DNA of 64,000 bases, from NCBI GenBank assembly GCA_965112735.1, contig OZ218954.1, positions 186,001-250,000 of the forward strand. Reading direction: 5' to 3'. A program made the translations under genes and the position numbers. Under the pieces are notes generated by a model. It was not told the DNA's origin, did not search any database, and saw only the letters and a program-made list of their open reading frames with translations. This DNA comes from Phaeosaccion multiseriatum (taxonomy: Eukaryota > Ochrophyta, other classes). The first letter of the stretch is position 1. Every line of letters starts with the position of its first letter. Below are positions 1 to 11,951 of the stretch, piece by piece.

Positions 1-180
1 CTGGGCGGCACCACGCACGCGCCCACGGTCACTGGGAGGCTGCCTAGAGGCGGGCTATATAGGCCGCCTAGGACTGAAAAGTGTGCGGCCTAGAGCGGCC
101 GGAGGCCGCCGGCCTAGGCCTAGATTGGCCGAAGGCCCCCCGAGCGGCCTAGCGGCCTAGAGCAAAACCGCTAGGCGTGG
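1..180. repeat. GC-rich CGGCCTAG repeat cluster upstream of the RGS gene
   Basis: The first 180 bases contain many overlapping copies of GGCCTAG and CGGCC in both orientations, for example around 59-73, 88-122 and 136-160. The words are largely self-complementary, so the segment could fold. A CTATATA stretch lies at 55-61. The block sits 200-390 bases upstream of the proposed start codon, so it could be promoter DNA or simply a local repeat. I see no open frame of note. Confidence 0.4.
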
Positions 181-392
181 ATGTCCCATTGTCATCTCGT
201 CAAATCTCGTTCATACCCCCCACCGTCGGAGTGAAACGGGTTTTTTTGGTCGCTAAAAAACTCCGCACTTGCTCCACTCCAACGACGTACTCGCACCGAT
301 GACTTGATGCACCGCCGCTCCTCCTTTACCCATCAATCTCTCCGACAAGTGTGCCTCCTTGTACCGGTTGTGTTCCCTTGCATTGCTTGTGA

Positions 393-490
393 ATGGGAAG
401 CGTGAGCTCCAGCTCCTCGGTGAGGCCATACCCGCTGCCTGAATCGGCACGAGGAGTCGGCAGAAATAGGAAAGGGGTCAAGGCAAAGCC

Positions 491-526
<36 letters not shown>

Positions 527-1179
527 TGATGATGAACAGCAAGGGAGAGGAACAAGCGATCCTGCTTCACCTGTAACTGCCACGGGAAGAGGAGTGGGCT
601 TGCTAAACAATGACGAAGATGCTGTTACACAGGATTCTCCTCCCCCCACAATCCCCTCTTCTCACGGCGGGGAGCGAGGTGGAGGAGGGCCCCATTCGAC
701 TGATACTAAGCTGAAGGTGAACAAGGCGAGGCCGGTGGAGGTAGTGAAAGCCCGAGTGCCCCCCCACCCTGACCGTCAGCCCTCGCACGTGCATCTGCAC
801 GGAGTCTCCAAGCGTGACAAGGTTTGTATTCTTCTCTCTTTCTCTCTCTATATATCTATCTTTCCATCTCTCTCTCTTCTCTCTCTGTCTCTCTTCTCTC
901 TCTATCAATCTCTCTATCCCTTCTCTCTCTATCTTCTCTCTGTCTCTTTCTCTCTGTCTCTCTGTCTCTGTGTGTGTGCATGGGGGCAGGTGGGGATGCA
1001 ATTCATCCTGTTATTAACTCTCCACTCTTCTTGCTCTCAGTCCAAACCATCTCCACCCTGCCCCTCTCTCTCTGTCTACCCTTGGTGAAGATGCGGGCCC
1101 ATCCGGGGCAGGGCAGCAGCATTAACAGTCCATCAACTGCCATCCCCAGCGCGCTCCCTGAAGCAAGACAGCCCCAGCG

Positions 1180-1221
<42 letters not shown>

Positions 1222-1776
1222 AGTGCGATGCACCCCGATCCTCACAACGACGGAGACCACCACCGACGTCGTCGCCAGTGCTCACCAAGGCCGTAGCACC
1301 ACGACCACCACCACTGTTACCTACCCGGGCTGGGATGCTGGCTCCGACTCCTCCGACGGGGGGCATGAACAGGATGGTGGTGGGCCGGGGCAGACACGCT
1401 TCAGAAGCTTCGTGCGGGCTCGACGGACCTTCTTTCGCGCTATGGCTCTCGTCTCTGAAACACCGATTGGTGCTACGCTGGGACACCACACTCACAGGGC
1501 TTCCCCACATACGCCAACACGGAAATCTATCCCTGGGGCGGTAGGACAGGGGGGGGGGGCAGCAAGTCCCCTCCCAGGAGCAGCAGTTGGTGATAAGGCA
1601 GTCGCTCAAGGGCAAGGGCAAAAGCCATATGTGATGTCTGCGGAGTGTGTGGAGGAGGGCTTCAGTGAGGGCAGCAGCAGGGATCGAGACAAAGACTCAA
1701 CTGTCACAGTCACAGATGGCAGCAACGACACCCACCGAGACGATGATGCTGATGATGATGCGGATGATGATGCTGC

Positions 1777-1822
<46 letters not shown>

Positions 1823-1823
1823 A

Positions 1824-1875
<52 letters not shown>

Positions 1876-2433
1876 CGGGGGTCACGTCATTGTCGGGGAC
1901 CGTCCTGCGAGCCTTCGAATCTGCGAGCGTCGCCAGGGAGTGCACACGCTAAGGAGCGTTTTGCGTGACTTATCTCTGCGGCAGCGCCTCCGAGAGTTCA
2001 TGGTCGTGGACTTTGATGAAGCACTTGTGGATTGCTGGATTGACTGCGTGGCCTTCCAACATGCCGTCTCGGAAAAGCTCCAGCAGCCCCACCCTTCTCC
2101 TCCTCAAGGCCACAAGGCCAACCAGGACAAGAAGGACGAGCCGCAGCACCGGCAGCAGCACCAGCACCACCACAAGCTCCACCGCCACCACCACCACGCT
2201 CCTCAGGCTGCCGCGAAAGCGACTGCGAGTGTGGCAGCGGATCGGGGATACAAACACGTCGCTGTAAGTGTATCACCAACCGCTGGGGCAGGGGAAGGAG
2301 GAGCTCACGACGCCGGTTACAACGCCGACGCAGCTGCTGTATCACCAACGGGGAAGGAAGCTCTGGCGATTCTTGCGAGCCGCGCGGTGTACATTTACGA
2401 TCGGTACGTGTCTCTGTTGTGTATGGCTGTGAC

Positions 2434-2479
<46 letters not shown>

Positions 2480-5400
2480 ATCTGTGTGTGTGTGCGTGCA
2501 TGTGTGTGTGTGTAGTGTACGTGTGTGTACGTGTGTGTGTACGTGTGTGTACGTATGTGTGCGTGTGTGTGCATGTGTGCATGTGTGCATGTGTGTATGC
2601 GTGTGTGTGTATGCGTGTCTGTGCGTGAGTGTGTGCGTGAGTGTGTGCGTGAGTGTGTGCGTGTGTGTGTGCGTAAGTGTGTGTGTGTGCGTGTGTGTGT
2701 GTGCGTATGCGTGCGTGTGTGCATGTGTGTGTATGTGTGTGCGTGTGTGTACACGTGTGTGTGTGTGAGTGTGTGCGTGGGTGCATACGTGTGTGGGTTA
2801 TAGGCGTGTGTCATGTCTCTACGGAAGGGGTGTGACTCCACGATCAGGGCATTGTGTAGTCGGCACGTCCATAACATACTTATCGTGGACGGTTACAACT
2901 TATTCGAGCGCCCGAGGGAGGAGGCCATCATTCACCGCATCCCTCCCCTTCATTCCACTGACACTGCATCTTTCATTGACATACTCATACGCAGGTACTT
3001 TTGCCAGTCGTCGCCAGACTGTGTGCACATCGACAAGGAGACTCTCGACGAGATTGAGCGGGATCTGCGCATTCAAAGAGTTCAGGTGCAGGTGGGGATG
3101 GATGGCAGTGGATGGCAGTGGATGGTAGTGGATAGTGTGTGGGTTGATGTCAGGACAGTTAGGACAGTGGCTGGGTGGGCATCAGGACATAGATGGGCGG
3201 GTGTCAGGACCGAGGGTGGGAGTCAGGGCGTGGATGGGCGGGTGTCAGGACCGAGCGTGGGGAATCGGGACGCGGTGAATGTGGAGGTCGGGGGTTGCAG
3301 TGCCCGAGGAAATATTTATTGACTTATAGGAGTCGCCTAAGGAACTGAAAGTGTGTGTGTGTGTGTGTGTATGTGTGTGTAGAGGACAAAGCGGCATAAG
3401 GTATCACCACCACCTTGTAGGAGAAGAAGCAGAAAGCCTGAGCGTGACCTGAATCCTCACCCTCACCCCATGGCTCCAGACGCACGACCATGAAGCTGCA
3501 ACTCATAGTCAAACTTACGAATAGCAATGGCTCTGCCTCTGACCTTCAGCAGGTGCACAGCAGCTGTATCACCACCACGCGTAGGAAAAGAAGAAGCAAA
3601 AGAAGGAGCACAACCGCTAGTGCTAATGTATCACCAACTGCTGCTGGGGCCGGAGCTGGAACAGGAGTGCCTCGGGGGGCTGAAGTAGCTGGAAATGACG
3701 GAGGAGAGGAGGACGAGGAGGATGAAGATGGTCTGTTGCTGGCGGCGACGGCTACGGAGCACCAACCGCAGAAGGAGAGGGACAAAGAGAACGAGAGGGA
3801 GAAGAGGAACAGGGGGACTGAGAAGATGGACACCACGACTCGGATGAATGCGAAAAAAGAAGGTGAGGGATAGCAGTGGATCGTAGTGGATGGCAGTGGA
3901 TGGCAGTAAATGGTAGTGGACAGTTGGCTTGGCTGTGTCCGGCCCCACCTCCTTCTCCCCCTCCCCGCATCTACTGCCGTTCCTCTTGCTGGGATCCAAT
4001 ATCAATGAACTGAAACTGAAACTGAAACTGAAACTGAAACTGCCCCCCCCTTGCCTCCAGTGACTCGTGTCAAGCAGACAGAGACTCGGCTGCTGCGAGG
4101 GGCCTTCAAGGTAAGATATGACGTGTCAGGGCATGCGTTTCAGTTTCAGTTTAATACATTGACGGCCATTTTCTGCTCCCTCCCTCCCTCCCTCCCTCCC
4201 TCCCTCCCTCCCTCCCTCCCTCCCTCCCTCCCTCCCTCCCTCCCTCCCTCCCTCCCTCCCTCCCTCCCTCCCTCCCTCCCTCCCTCCCTCCCTCCCTCCC
4301 ACCCACCCTCCCTCTCTCCGGCCCTCCCTCCCTCCCTACCTACCTACCTCCCTACCTACCTCCTTACCTCCATCCATCCATCCTTCTCTCCGTCTTTCCT
4401 TCCTTCCTTCCTTCCTTCCTTCCAGGGAGCGTCAAAGAAGGTGTTCACAGAGATGAGATTCGACCACCTGCCCCATTTCATCGAGGCAGTCAACATAGGT
4501 ACGCCAACTGCGATTTACTACATGAGATTTGTTCGGCATTCATCTCCTATAACATTAACTATCAACTGAATGCATCATTGACTTACTGTCTATGCCCCAG
4601 GGGTGCTCGGAGATGAGCTGGAAGACGAATTGACAGCAGAGTGCGCCATGGCAAGGGCCTGGAGAGAGAGATGGCAGTGGATGGGGGGGGGGGCGGTGGT
4701 ACCGGAGGAGGAGGACGAGCAGCAGCAGGAGCAGCTGAAGCACAGACACGACCACGCGCCCCGCCAAGCTGAATCACCAACCTTCCTACTTGCCTCAAAG
4801 GAACAACACGAAGAAGGAGAGGAAATGGGAGGAGGAGGAGGAGGAGGAGGAGGAGGAGGAGGAGGAGGAGGAGGAGGAGGAGGAGGAGGCGAAGGCGGAG
4901 CAACGGAAGCAGTAGACGCAGCAGTGGCATCTGCAGAAGAAGAAGCAGTAACAGCAGGAAGAGGAGGAGGCGGCGACGGACTAGGGGGCGCAGGGGGGGG
5001 AGCAGAAGAAGGAGAGCGGGGAGGAGAGGGAGGGGGACAAGACAAGAGAGGAGAGAGCAAGAGAGGGCTTGCGGCGGCTTTTGTGGCGCTCGTGGTTGCG
5101 AGCCCTACTGCTTTCCTGCACTTTCGGGACTTCCTTTGCACCCTGCCGTTACAGAAAGAACGGCAGCAGGTGGTTGCTGTAGTGGCTGCAACGGATATAG
5201 GAGGAGGAGGAGGAGGAGGAGGAGGAGGAGGAGGAGGAGGAGGAGGAGGAGGAGGAGGAGGAGGAGGAGGAGGAGGAGGAGGAGGAGGAGGAGGAGGAGG
5301 AGGAGGAGGAGGAGGAGGAGGAGGAGGAGGAGGAGGAGGAGGAGGAGGCGAGGGAGGAAGTGAAGCAGCAGTTGTTGATACGGCGGGCGAGGGAGGAGGA

Positions 5401-5597
5401 GGAGAGGGAAGAGGAGAATGGATGGCATTGGATGGAGACGCAAGAACTGTGACTGCCCATGTTGGCACCACAACACCTTGTCCTGCTCAACAGATGGCGA
5501 CGGCCACAGCTTCACCACACACCACATCCATTGCCATCCCCACAACCACGCCCACACCCACCATACCCACGACAACAACGTTAACGACAACAACGTT

Positions 5598-5631
<34 letters not shown>

Positions 5632-8600
5632 CTGTCCTCCTTCCGTCCCGAGGCCCTGTTGGACTTCGTGCGCCATCTGTTGGACTACAGCGTGTTCGAA
5701 TCCGGGGTACGTCAGCGGCTCATTTGTCTTAAGTTTCCCGTTTCTTACGCACGTACTAATCCCTCTTGCACTGCCGAACATCCTTTCTTTCTTCTTTCAT
5801 TACTTACATAACTTACATAACTTACATAACATACATAACATACATAACCCCCCCCCCTCCCCACCGGCACTCACTCTGCGCACTGTGCCGACACGTAAGC
5901 GCAAACTCTCCCGACACCCGACACCAAGCACCCCTCTCTTGTTCTCCTATTGAGTGAGCTGAAACTCACACGGACACCCAGAGCACAACGACGTGTACTT
6001 GTTGCTGACATAACGCTGTCTTCTTCCCTCGTGGCCATACGTACTGTTATGTACTGTTATGCAAGGTGCCCACAAGGAGGAGGGAGGCTCTGCAGCGCAT
6101 GATTTGGCGCTACGAAAGGGCAAACTTCCATCTCCCCGCCATGCACGTACGTAAGGGGTTATGTAAGACTCATGTGACGGGTTCACGTAGCTCATTTGCG
6201 GCACGCGCGCACACAAACACACACACGCACGCACACACACACACACACCTTCTCGCCTCAATACTTCCACACGATGCTTGTCCACTGCACCACGCCACTC
6301 GCCAACGTCTGTATCACCAACCCGTGTTTCTCAGTCGGTGGTGCAGCTGTACGCCCCGCTCCTCTCTGCCCCCCCTGAGTCAGGGGAGGGAGAATTCGTG
6401 CCTCCCCTCTTCGTCCTCTCCAACGCTATGGAAGAAGCCCTCTCAGTGCTGCAGCAGGTGAGGGAGTTGGTGGTACACAGGAAGGAGGGAGTGAGAAAGG
6501 GAGGGAGTGAGGGAGGGAGGGAGGGAGTGGGGGAGCGACGTGAGAGTGAGTGAGTGAGTGAGTGAGTGAGTGAGTGAGTGAGTGGGTGAGAGAGTGTGTG
6601 TGAGAGAGAGAGAGTGAGAGAGTGAGTGAGTGACTGAGTGAGTGAGAGAGTGAGTGAGTGAGTGAGTGAGTGAGCGAGTGAGTGAGTGAGTGAGTGAGTG
6701 AGTGAGTGAGTGAGTGAGTGAGTGAGTGAGTGAGTGAGTGAGTGAGTGAGTGAGTGAGTGAGTGAGTGAGTGAGTGAGTGAGTGATCGAGTGAGTGAGAG
6801 GCTCTACTTAGGGGTGTCAGTCATGCGTGCATTCAAACTCAAACTCAAATCTCAAATCACTCTCCGTTCCTCCCCTCCCCTTCCCTCCCCTCCCCTCCCC
6901 TTCCCTCCCCTTCCCTCCCCTTCCCTCCCCTCCTCTTCCCTCCCCTCCTCACGTATCAAAACACATCGTCATTACGTAACAACAGTACGTGATCCCCCTC
7001 TTCCCCCAGAGCCCCAGCCACTCGTCCCTGCTATCTGCCTGGATGGCACTTGAAGGCTCCTTTGAGGCGCGGAGCGAGGCCAGCAAAGCAAGCAGCGCCA
7101 GAAATAGAGTCATGCGCCTGGCCAGGACCAAGGAGGTGAGACGCTGTAGCACTTGCTTAGACGGTTCTTAGAGTAAGAAGATGCTCGCTCTGACAAGCAG
7201 CACTCCCTCCTCTCTCCCCCCTCCCCCTTTCCCATCCGCTGCCATCCCGTCCCATCCAGCAACTGGCGAGGGAGGCCCGTCTTTCGAACGCTCTTCACGG
7301 AGCCGTAAAGAGCAAATTCAATCACCGCAAGGACTCCAACCTCACCCTCAGCGTGGGCATCCTCCCATCCACTGCCATCCCGTCCCATCCCCCCCACCCA
7401 TCCACATCCACTGCCATCCCCCTCCAGTGTAGACTTCGTGTGGGGAGGGTTTCTGTGGCTGCCATCGACGCGGCTGCAGCAGCGGCTGCAGCTGTAGCAC
7501 CAACGGCTGCGGTTGCAGCTCAAGCAGCCGCCAACGACGCTGCTGTTTCACCAACTGCTGCTGCTGGTGCTGCTGGTGGTGGTAGTGCTGCTGGATCACC
7601 AACTGCTGCTCTCCGCGGGTCGAGGGTCACGACATCGAGACCATCGAGATCGAGGTCATTGGTGTCATCAGGATCCCCTGCCGCTGCTGCCGCTCCTGCT
7701 GCAGCTGTATCAGCAACTGGTGCTGCTGCGAGAAGACCGAGTACCATCTCCCGCGTAGCGTCGGTCCTGCAGCAGCTGCAAAGCAGAGCAGTTGGTGATA
7801 CAGCACCAGCAGGAGGAGGCCATCCGTCTGTAGGCGAGGACGAGCTGCAGCAGCACCACCATCACCACCACCACCACCACCACCACCACCACCAACACCC
7901 TCACCAGCCCCCGCCGGTTTCCTCGGAGGAATCGTCGGGTAGCTCTACTCCGGACGGGGAGGGTTCCGTGGGGGGCGGGGAAGGTTCCGTGGGGGGCGCA
8001 AGCGTTACAGACAGCATAAGCGGTCCTTCTCCCCGAGGGGTCATTGTCGTGAGCACCCCCGGGGAGGCTTTCTCCCGCCGCGGTGCGTTTGTGACGAGGC
8101 ATGAGGTTGTTAAAAGACTCGTGCCCACGAATCAACACAACATTACTCTGGATCAAGTGTTGGCGACGCCTCTGGGCATATCGCTATTCAAGGTGGGTGG
8201 GTGGGTGGGAGGGAGGGAGGGAGGGAGGGAGGGCGGGAGGGAGGGAGGGAGGGAGGGAGGGAGGGAGGGAGGGAGGGAGGGAGGGAGGGAGGGAGGGAGG
8301 GAGGGAGGGAGGGAGGGAGGGAGGGAGGGAGGGAGGGAGGGAGGGAGGGAGGGAGGGAGGGAGGGAGGGAGGGAGGGAGGGAGGGAGGGAGGGAGGGGCG
8401 GAGACTGTGGAGTAGGCAGACCATGCTCTGAAGCTAGAACCGAACTTGCCTCAATTCAATTTATTCCTCCGTTCCCCCCCTCTTACCCTCCCTCCTGTCC
8501 TCCACCATCAACTGAAACTGAATCTGAAACTGCAGCGCCACTCAGAGGAGCATTTCCAGGCCGAGAACATCAACTTCTGGCTTGGCGTAGTGGATTACCA

Positions 8601-9723
8601 ACGCCGCCACTACCTCACGCCAACGCATGGGGCGCCACTGGTGCTGCCAGACAAGAAGCACGACAAAGTTTACAGGCTGGCGACGACGGTTGGGGCAGGA
8701 GGAGGAGGAGGAGGAGGAGGAGGAGGAGGAGGAGGAGGAGGAGGAGGAGGAGGAGGAGGAGGAGGAGGAGGAGGAGGAGGAGGAGGAGGAGGAGGAGGAG
8801 GAGGAGGAGGAGGAGGAGGAGGAGGAGGAGGAGGAGGAGGACAAGCGGGTGGGGAGCCAACAGAAGCAGTAGACACAGCACGGATAGCCGATGCCCAGGG
8901 GGGGGTTGTTGGCTGTCAGGAGGAAGAGGCGTATCGCCAACTTGTGGAGGGGGTTTCGGAGCTGTCGCTGGACGATCTCAAGAGCCTTAGGGCGAGGGCA
9001 CTCTACGAAGAGTTCATTGCGGTCGGATCTCCTCAGCAGGTACGTAAGGGGTACGTGAGGGATACGTAAAGCGATAAGGGGTACATAAGGGGTTGAGTAG
9101 GGTATGCTGTGTAGGGTGGGGGAGGGTCGCACATTGGCGCTTTCAGTGTTCAGTGTTAGTTCTATCGTAGCTGCTGTATATCACCATCTGCTGTACCACC
9201 AACTGCTGTACCATCAACAGGTGAACTTTGGAGAGGCAATGCGACAGGGCATCGCGGACATCATCTTCTCGAGGGACGACGACGAGCTCGGCGCCGTGCC
9301 TGACGATTTATTCGACGCCGCGCAGGTGTGTTACAACTGCTGTATATCACCAACTGGTGTACTTCGTCACTGACTTACTAAAGGGGGCCCTGTGTCATTT
9401 GAAGTGTGGATGTGCGGGAGTGTGGGTACGGCTTTGGGTTAGCCACAAAGCACAAAGGGCGCATTCTCTCTCTGTCTGTCTCTGTCTCTACATGTATGTC
9501 TCTCTCTCTGTCTGTCTCTGTCTCTACATGTATGTCTCTCTCTCTTTCTCTCACACACCGACACCCCTCTCCCTTTCCATCCTCCCCTCCCTCCCTACAC
9601 CCGTTGGTGCTTCACACTCACTCACAGGGTGAGGCGTTTTCCCTGATGCATAGTAACCTTTTTGCAAGCTTCACCGGAACAAAGGCCTTTCGCTTCTTCG
9701 CCTCCAAGTATAACGGCCCTTGA
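393..9723 (+). CDS. Multi-exon RGS-domain protein (regulator of G-protein signalling), about 1773 aa
   Basis: RGS domains bind Galpha-GTP and speed GTP hydrolysis at membranes. Exon model: 393-821, 1091-2403, 2995-3085, 3496-3862, 4061-4110, 4426-4498, 4601-5706, 6066-6146, 6335-6457, 7010-7135, 7260-7352, 7428-8192, 8536-9039, 9221-9325, 9628-9723; the sum is 1774 codons including TGA. The last four exons encode a clear RGS domain: [17 protein letters not shown], then [18 protein letters not shown], then [20 protein letters not shown], then [13 protein letters not shown]. Its two halves are separated by a GGA-encoded poly-Gly insert. An earlier RGS-like domain starts with [20 protein letters not shown] near 1948 and is completed by [16 protein letters not shown] and [16 protein letters not shown]. 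The rest is low complexity: poly-Gln, poly-Asp, poly-Gly and poly-His. The predicted N terminus MGSVSSSSS fits an N-myristoylation signal. The 3' half is firm. Exon 1, the 1091 acceptor and the 3496 acceptor are tentative; 1091 could also be the true ATG. Confidence 0.75.
1741..1875 (+). repeat. (GAT)n tract coding poly-Asp inside the RGS gene
   Basis: A long, slightly interrupted GAT array lies within the second exon of the RGS gene and reads as a run of aspartates, with a few Ala, Gly and Asn interruptions. (CAG)n tracts at about 490-523 and 1182-1220 likewise read as poly-Gln. All have a period of three, so length changes keep the frame. Confidence 0.85.
2436..2790. repeat. Imperfect (TG)n array in an RGS-gene intron
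   Basis: GT/TG dinucleotides with GTGC, GTAC and GTGA interruptions fill most of the intron that follows the exon ending at 2403. The intron splits the first RGS domain. Open frames across it on both strands are Cys-Val or His-Thr translations of the repeat and not genes. Confidence 0.9.
4176..4345. repeat. (CCCT)n intronic array
   Basis: Tetranucleotide array, nearly perfect to about 4300 and then degenerating to CTAC and CCAT variants. It lies in the intron between exons ending at 4110 and starting at 4426. It supplies a long pyrimidine tract ahead of the TTCCAG acceptor. Confidence 0.9.
5199..5349 (+). repeat. (GGA)n tract coding poly-Gly in the RGS gene
   Basis: About 50 GGA triplets read as glycine in the frame set by both flanks of the exon 4601-5706. 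A shorter tract lies at 4827-4889 in the same exon and another at 8697-8841 within the terminal RGS domain. The alternative frames would give Glu or Arg runs. Unannotated introns hidden here cannot be excluded, but no GT donor lies within the tract. Confidence 0.8.
6541..6785. repeat. (GAGT)n array in an RGS-gene intron
   Basis: A nearly perfect GAGT/GTGA tetranucleotide array fills the intron between exons ending at 6457 and starting at 7010. It is followed at about 6868-6950 by a CCCCT/CCCTT pentanucleotide tract just before the acceptor region. Confidence 0.9.
8193..8396. repeat. (GGGA)n array starting at a 5' splice site
   Basis: The intron after LFK (exon end 8192) begins GTGGGTGGGTGG and runs directly into about 45 GGGA units, so the array abuts the donor site. 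The next exon starts at 8536. Confidence 0.9.
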
Positions 9724-9816
9724 CGGCAGCGTTAACGGTGGCAATGGTCCTCAACTACTCGCTTCTTCGCCTCCAAGTACCATGGCCCGCAGTGTTAACG
9801 GTGGCAACGGTCCTGA
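9691..9816 (+). repeat. Direct duplication of the RGS gene 3' end
   Basis: The sequence CGCTTCTTCGCCTCCAAGTA occurs at 9691 and again at 9760. Each copy is followed by similar DNA containing GTTAACGGTGGCAA. The first copy codes the last residues of the RGS protein (RFFASKY) and the stop codon. The second copy lies in the 3' flank, 69 bases later, with small differences. Confidence 0.85.
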
Positions 9817-10050
9817 ACGCCAAAGTAGATAACACACATGTAGATAAGCCCAAAGAGATAGACATGCATCCTTTTTTTTTTACTTCGTAGTAGAGTATAC
9901 AATTAATAATTAAATAATCCCTGTCCTTGTCATCGTCACGTGCGGCAACAAAACACACAAGGCTGCTCTACTCTGCGGCACACCCCCCCCTATACCCCCT
10001 ACACCCCCTGCTCAGCGGGATGCAGCACATGCTCTCTTTCTTTCTTTCTT

Positions 10051-10081
<31 letters not shown>

Positions 10082-10566
10082 GCGATGGCTACGCTCAGCT
10101 GAAGTAGTTCATCTACACAAGGCTAAGCTCCTCCCAACAACTCTCCCAACGGGAGTCCCAACGGGAGTAACAGAGTAGCAGCGCCTTAAGGAAGGCCATC
10201 CCCAAACACGCCACCCACACCCCCACCTTCCCTCCCTCACTCCCTCTCACTCCCTCTCCAGCCCTCTCCAGCCCTCTCCAGTCAGACACACGCCACCCCT
10301 CCCCTGCGATCCATCCATGCGCTGCTTCTTGGCTCTCCCTCCCTCTCTCTCCCCCTCTCTCTATCTCTCCTTGTGTAAGCCACCCCCGACTCCGAGGCTT
10401 ATGCATGAGAGGCCTTCGTTGAGAGGCAAGTCATCAGAGGAGGCCTCCAGAGGCATCAAGAGGCCTCTATAGGGGCCCTCAGAGGCCTCCAGAGGCGGTA
10501 AACAAACCCCCCCTTTCGGCAACAGGCGGTGGCTGTGTCTTGTCTGAGAGAAGCTTGTTCCTTGAC
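9817..10566. other. Intergenic region between converging RGS and SF3B3 genes
   Basis: No gene recognised. It holds an AT-rich patch at 9898-9920 that could serve 3' end formation, a (TTTC)n/(TC)n patch at 10031-10082, and a cluster of AGAGGCCTC-type words at about 10405-10495. The flanking genes converge, so both 3' ends should lie here. Confidence 0.6.
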
Positions 10567-11914
10567 TTAGAGAAGCTTGTTGCGTGTCTCCTCAAGCTTC
10601 CTGAGTACATCGGCCACCTCCCTCTCCAATGCACTCGCAATGGTCTTTTGCAAGGCAGGGGAGAGGGAGCCAAACTGCTCACATAAGTCTCCATCGATGC
10701 AGTTCTTCACGGGCAGGAAGTAGCCTCGGTAGCGCAGGTGGTCCCTGGGGGGCAGAGAAGAAAGGAGGGGGGGTGTTGCCGTACGTTAGGGGGAGGGAAG
10801 AGGAGGAGGAGGAGGAGGAGGGAGGTGGTGGTGGTGGTGGTGGTGGTGGAGGAGGAGGTGGTGGTGGTGGAGGAGGAGGAGGAGGAGGAGGAGGAGGAGG
10901 AGGAGGAGGAGGTGGTGGTGGAGGAGGAGGAGGAGGAGGAGGAGGTGGTGGTGGTGGTGGTGGTGGTGGTGGAGGAGGTGGAGGAGGAGGAGGAGGAGGA
11001 GGTGGAGGAGGAGGAGGAGGAGGAGGAGGAGGTGGGGGTGGTGGTGGTGGTGGTGGAGAAGGAGGAGGAGGAGGAGGAGGAGGAGGAGGAGGAGGAGGAG
11101 GAGGATGAGGAGGAGGAGGAGGAGGAGGAGGAGGAGGAGGAGGAGGTGGTGGTGGTGGTGGTGGTGGTGGTGGTGGTGGAGGAGGAGGAGGACAGAATCA
11201 TACACAACTCTAACACTCCCTCCCTGCCTCCATCCCTAAAAGGCCCACCTGCCGCAGAGGGTGATTGAATCCCCATGCATGCGCATATGCATCTCTAGCT
11301 GAGTGTAAAAGTCGAGATCGTCAGTCGAGCGGAAGGGCAGCAGCGCGCCTATGGAGCCACTGATGGTGCTATAGAGTGCCATCTCCTCGCCCCCCGGGAC
11401 GAGGGAGGTGCGTGTGAGGGAGGTGATGGTTTCCCCCACGTAGTACTGAGCCACTTGCTCAGCCTGTGAGTTCCAGGTTTCGAGATTGATGTTGTTCATA
11501 AGTTTGTTGAGGGAGGGACAAGGAAGGAAGGAAGGAAGAAAGGAAGGAAGGAAAGAGGGAAGGAAGGTGGGAGGCATGTTAGAGGCATGCAGACAGGGAT
11601 AAAAGGGAGGGGGGGAGGGAGGGAGGGCGGGGATGGGCACTGGGATAATACACACAAGTACAAACGCTCAAGACGCTACTCTCGCCTCAACACGCCTCCA
11701 TATGCTTCCAACTGGCCAACTTCCAACTGGAGGTGCTGACCTTGTTGGGTGCCCCGTTGAGGTGGTTGGTGTCCCAGAGGATCCTGTTGCCCGTAGGGTT
11801 GTCCAGGTCATCGCTGACGTCACTGTTTGTGTGCGTGTGTGTGTTTTGGTTTGATGATTTCGTTTTGTTTGTATGTTTGATTGATTGTTTGGAGTAGAGA
11901 GAGAGGGAGAGACA

Positions 11915-11951
<37 letters not shown>

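Noticed and set aside
10738-11268. Plus- and minus-strand open frames of Val/Glu, Ser/Thr or Leu/His
   Set aside because: Frames of the GGA/GGT intronic array in the last SF3B3 intron.
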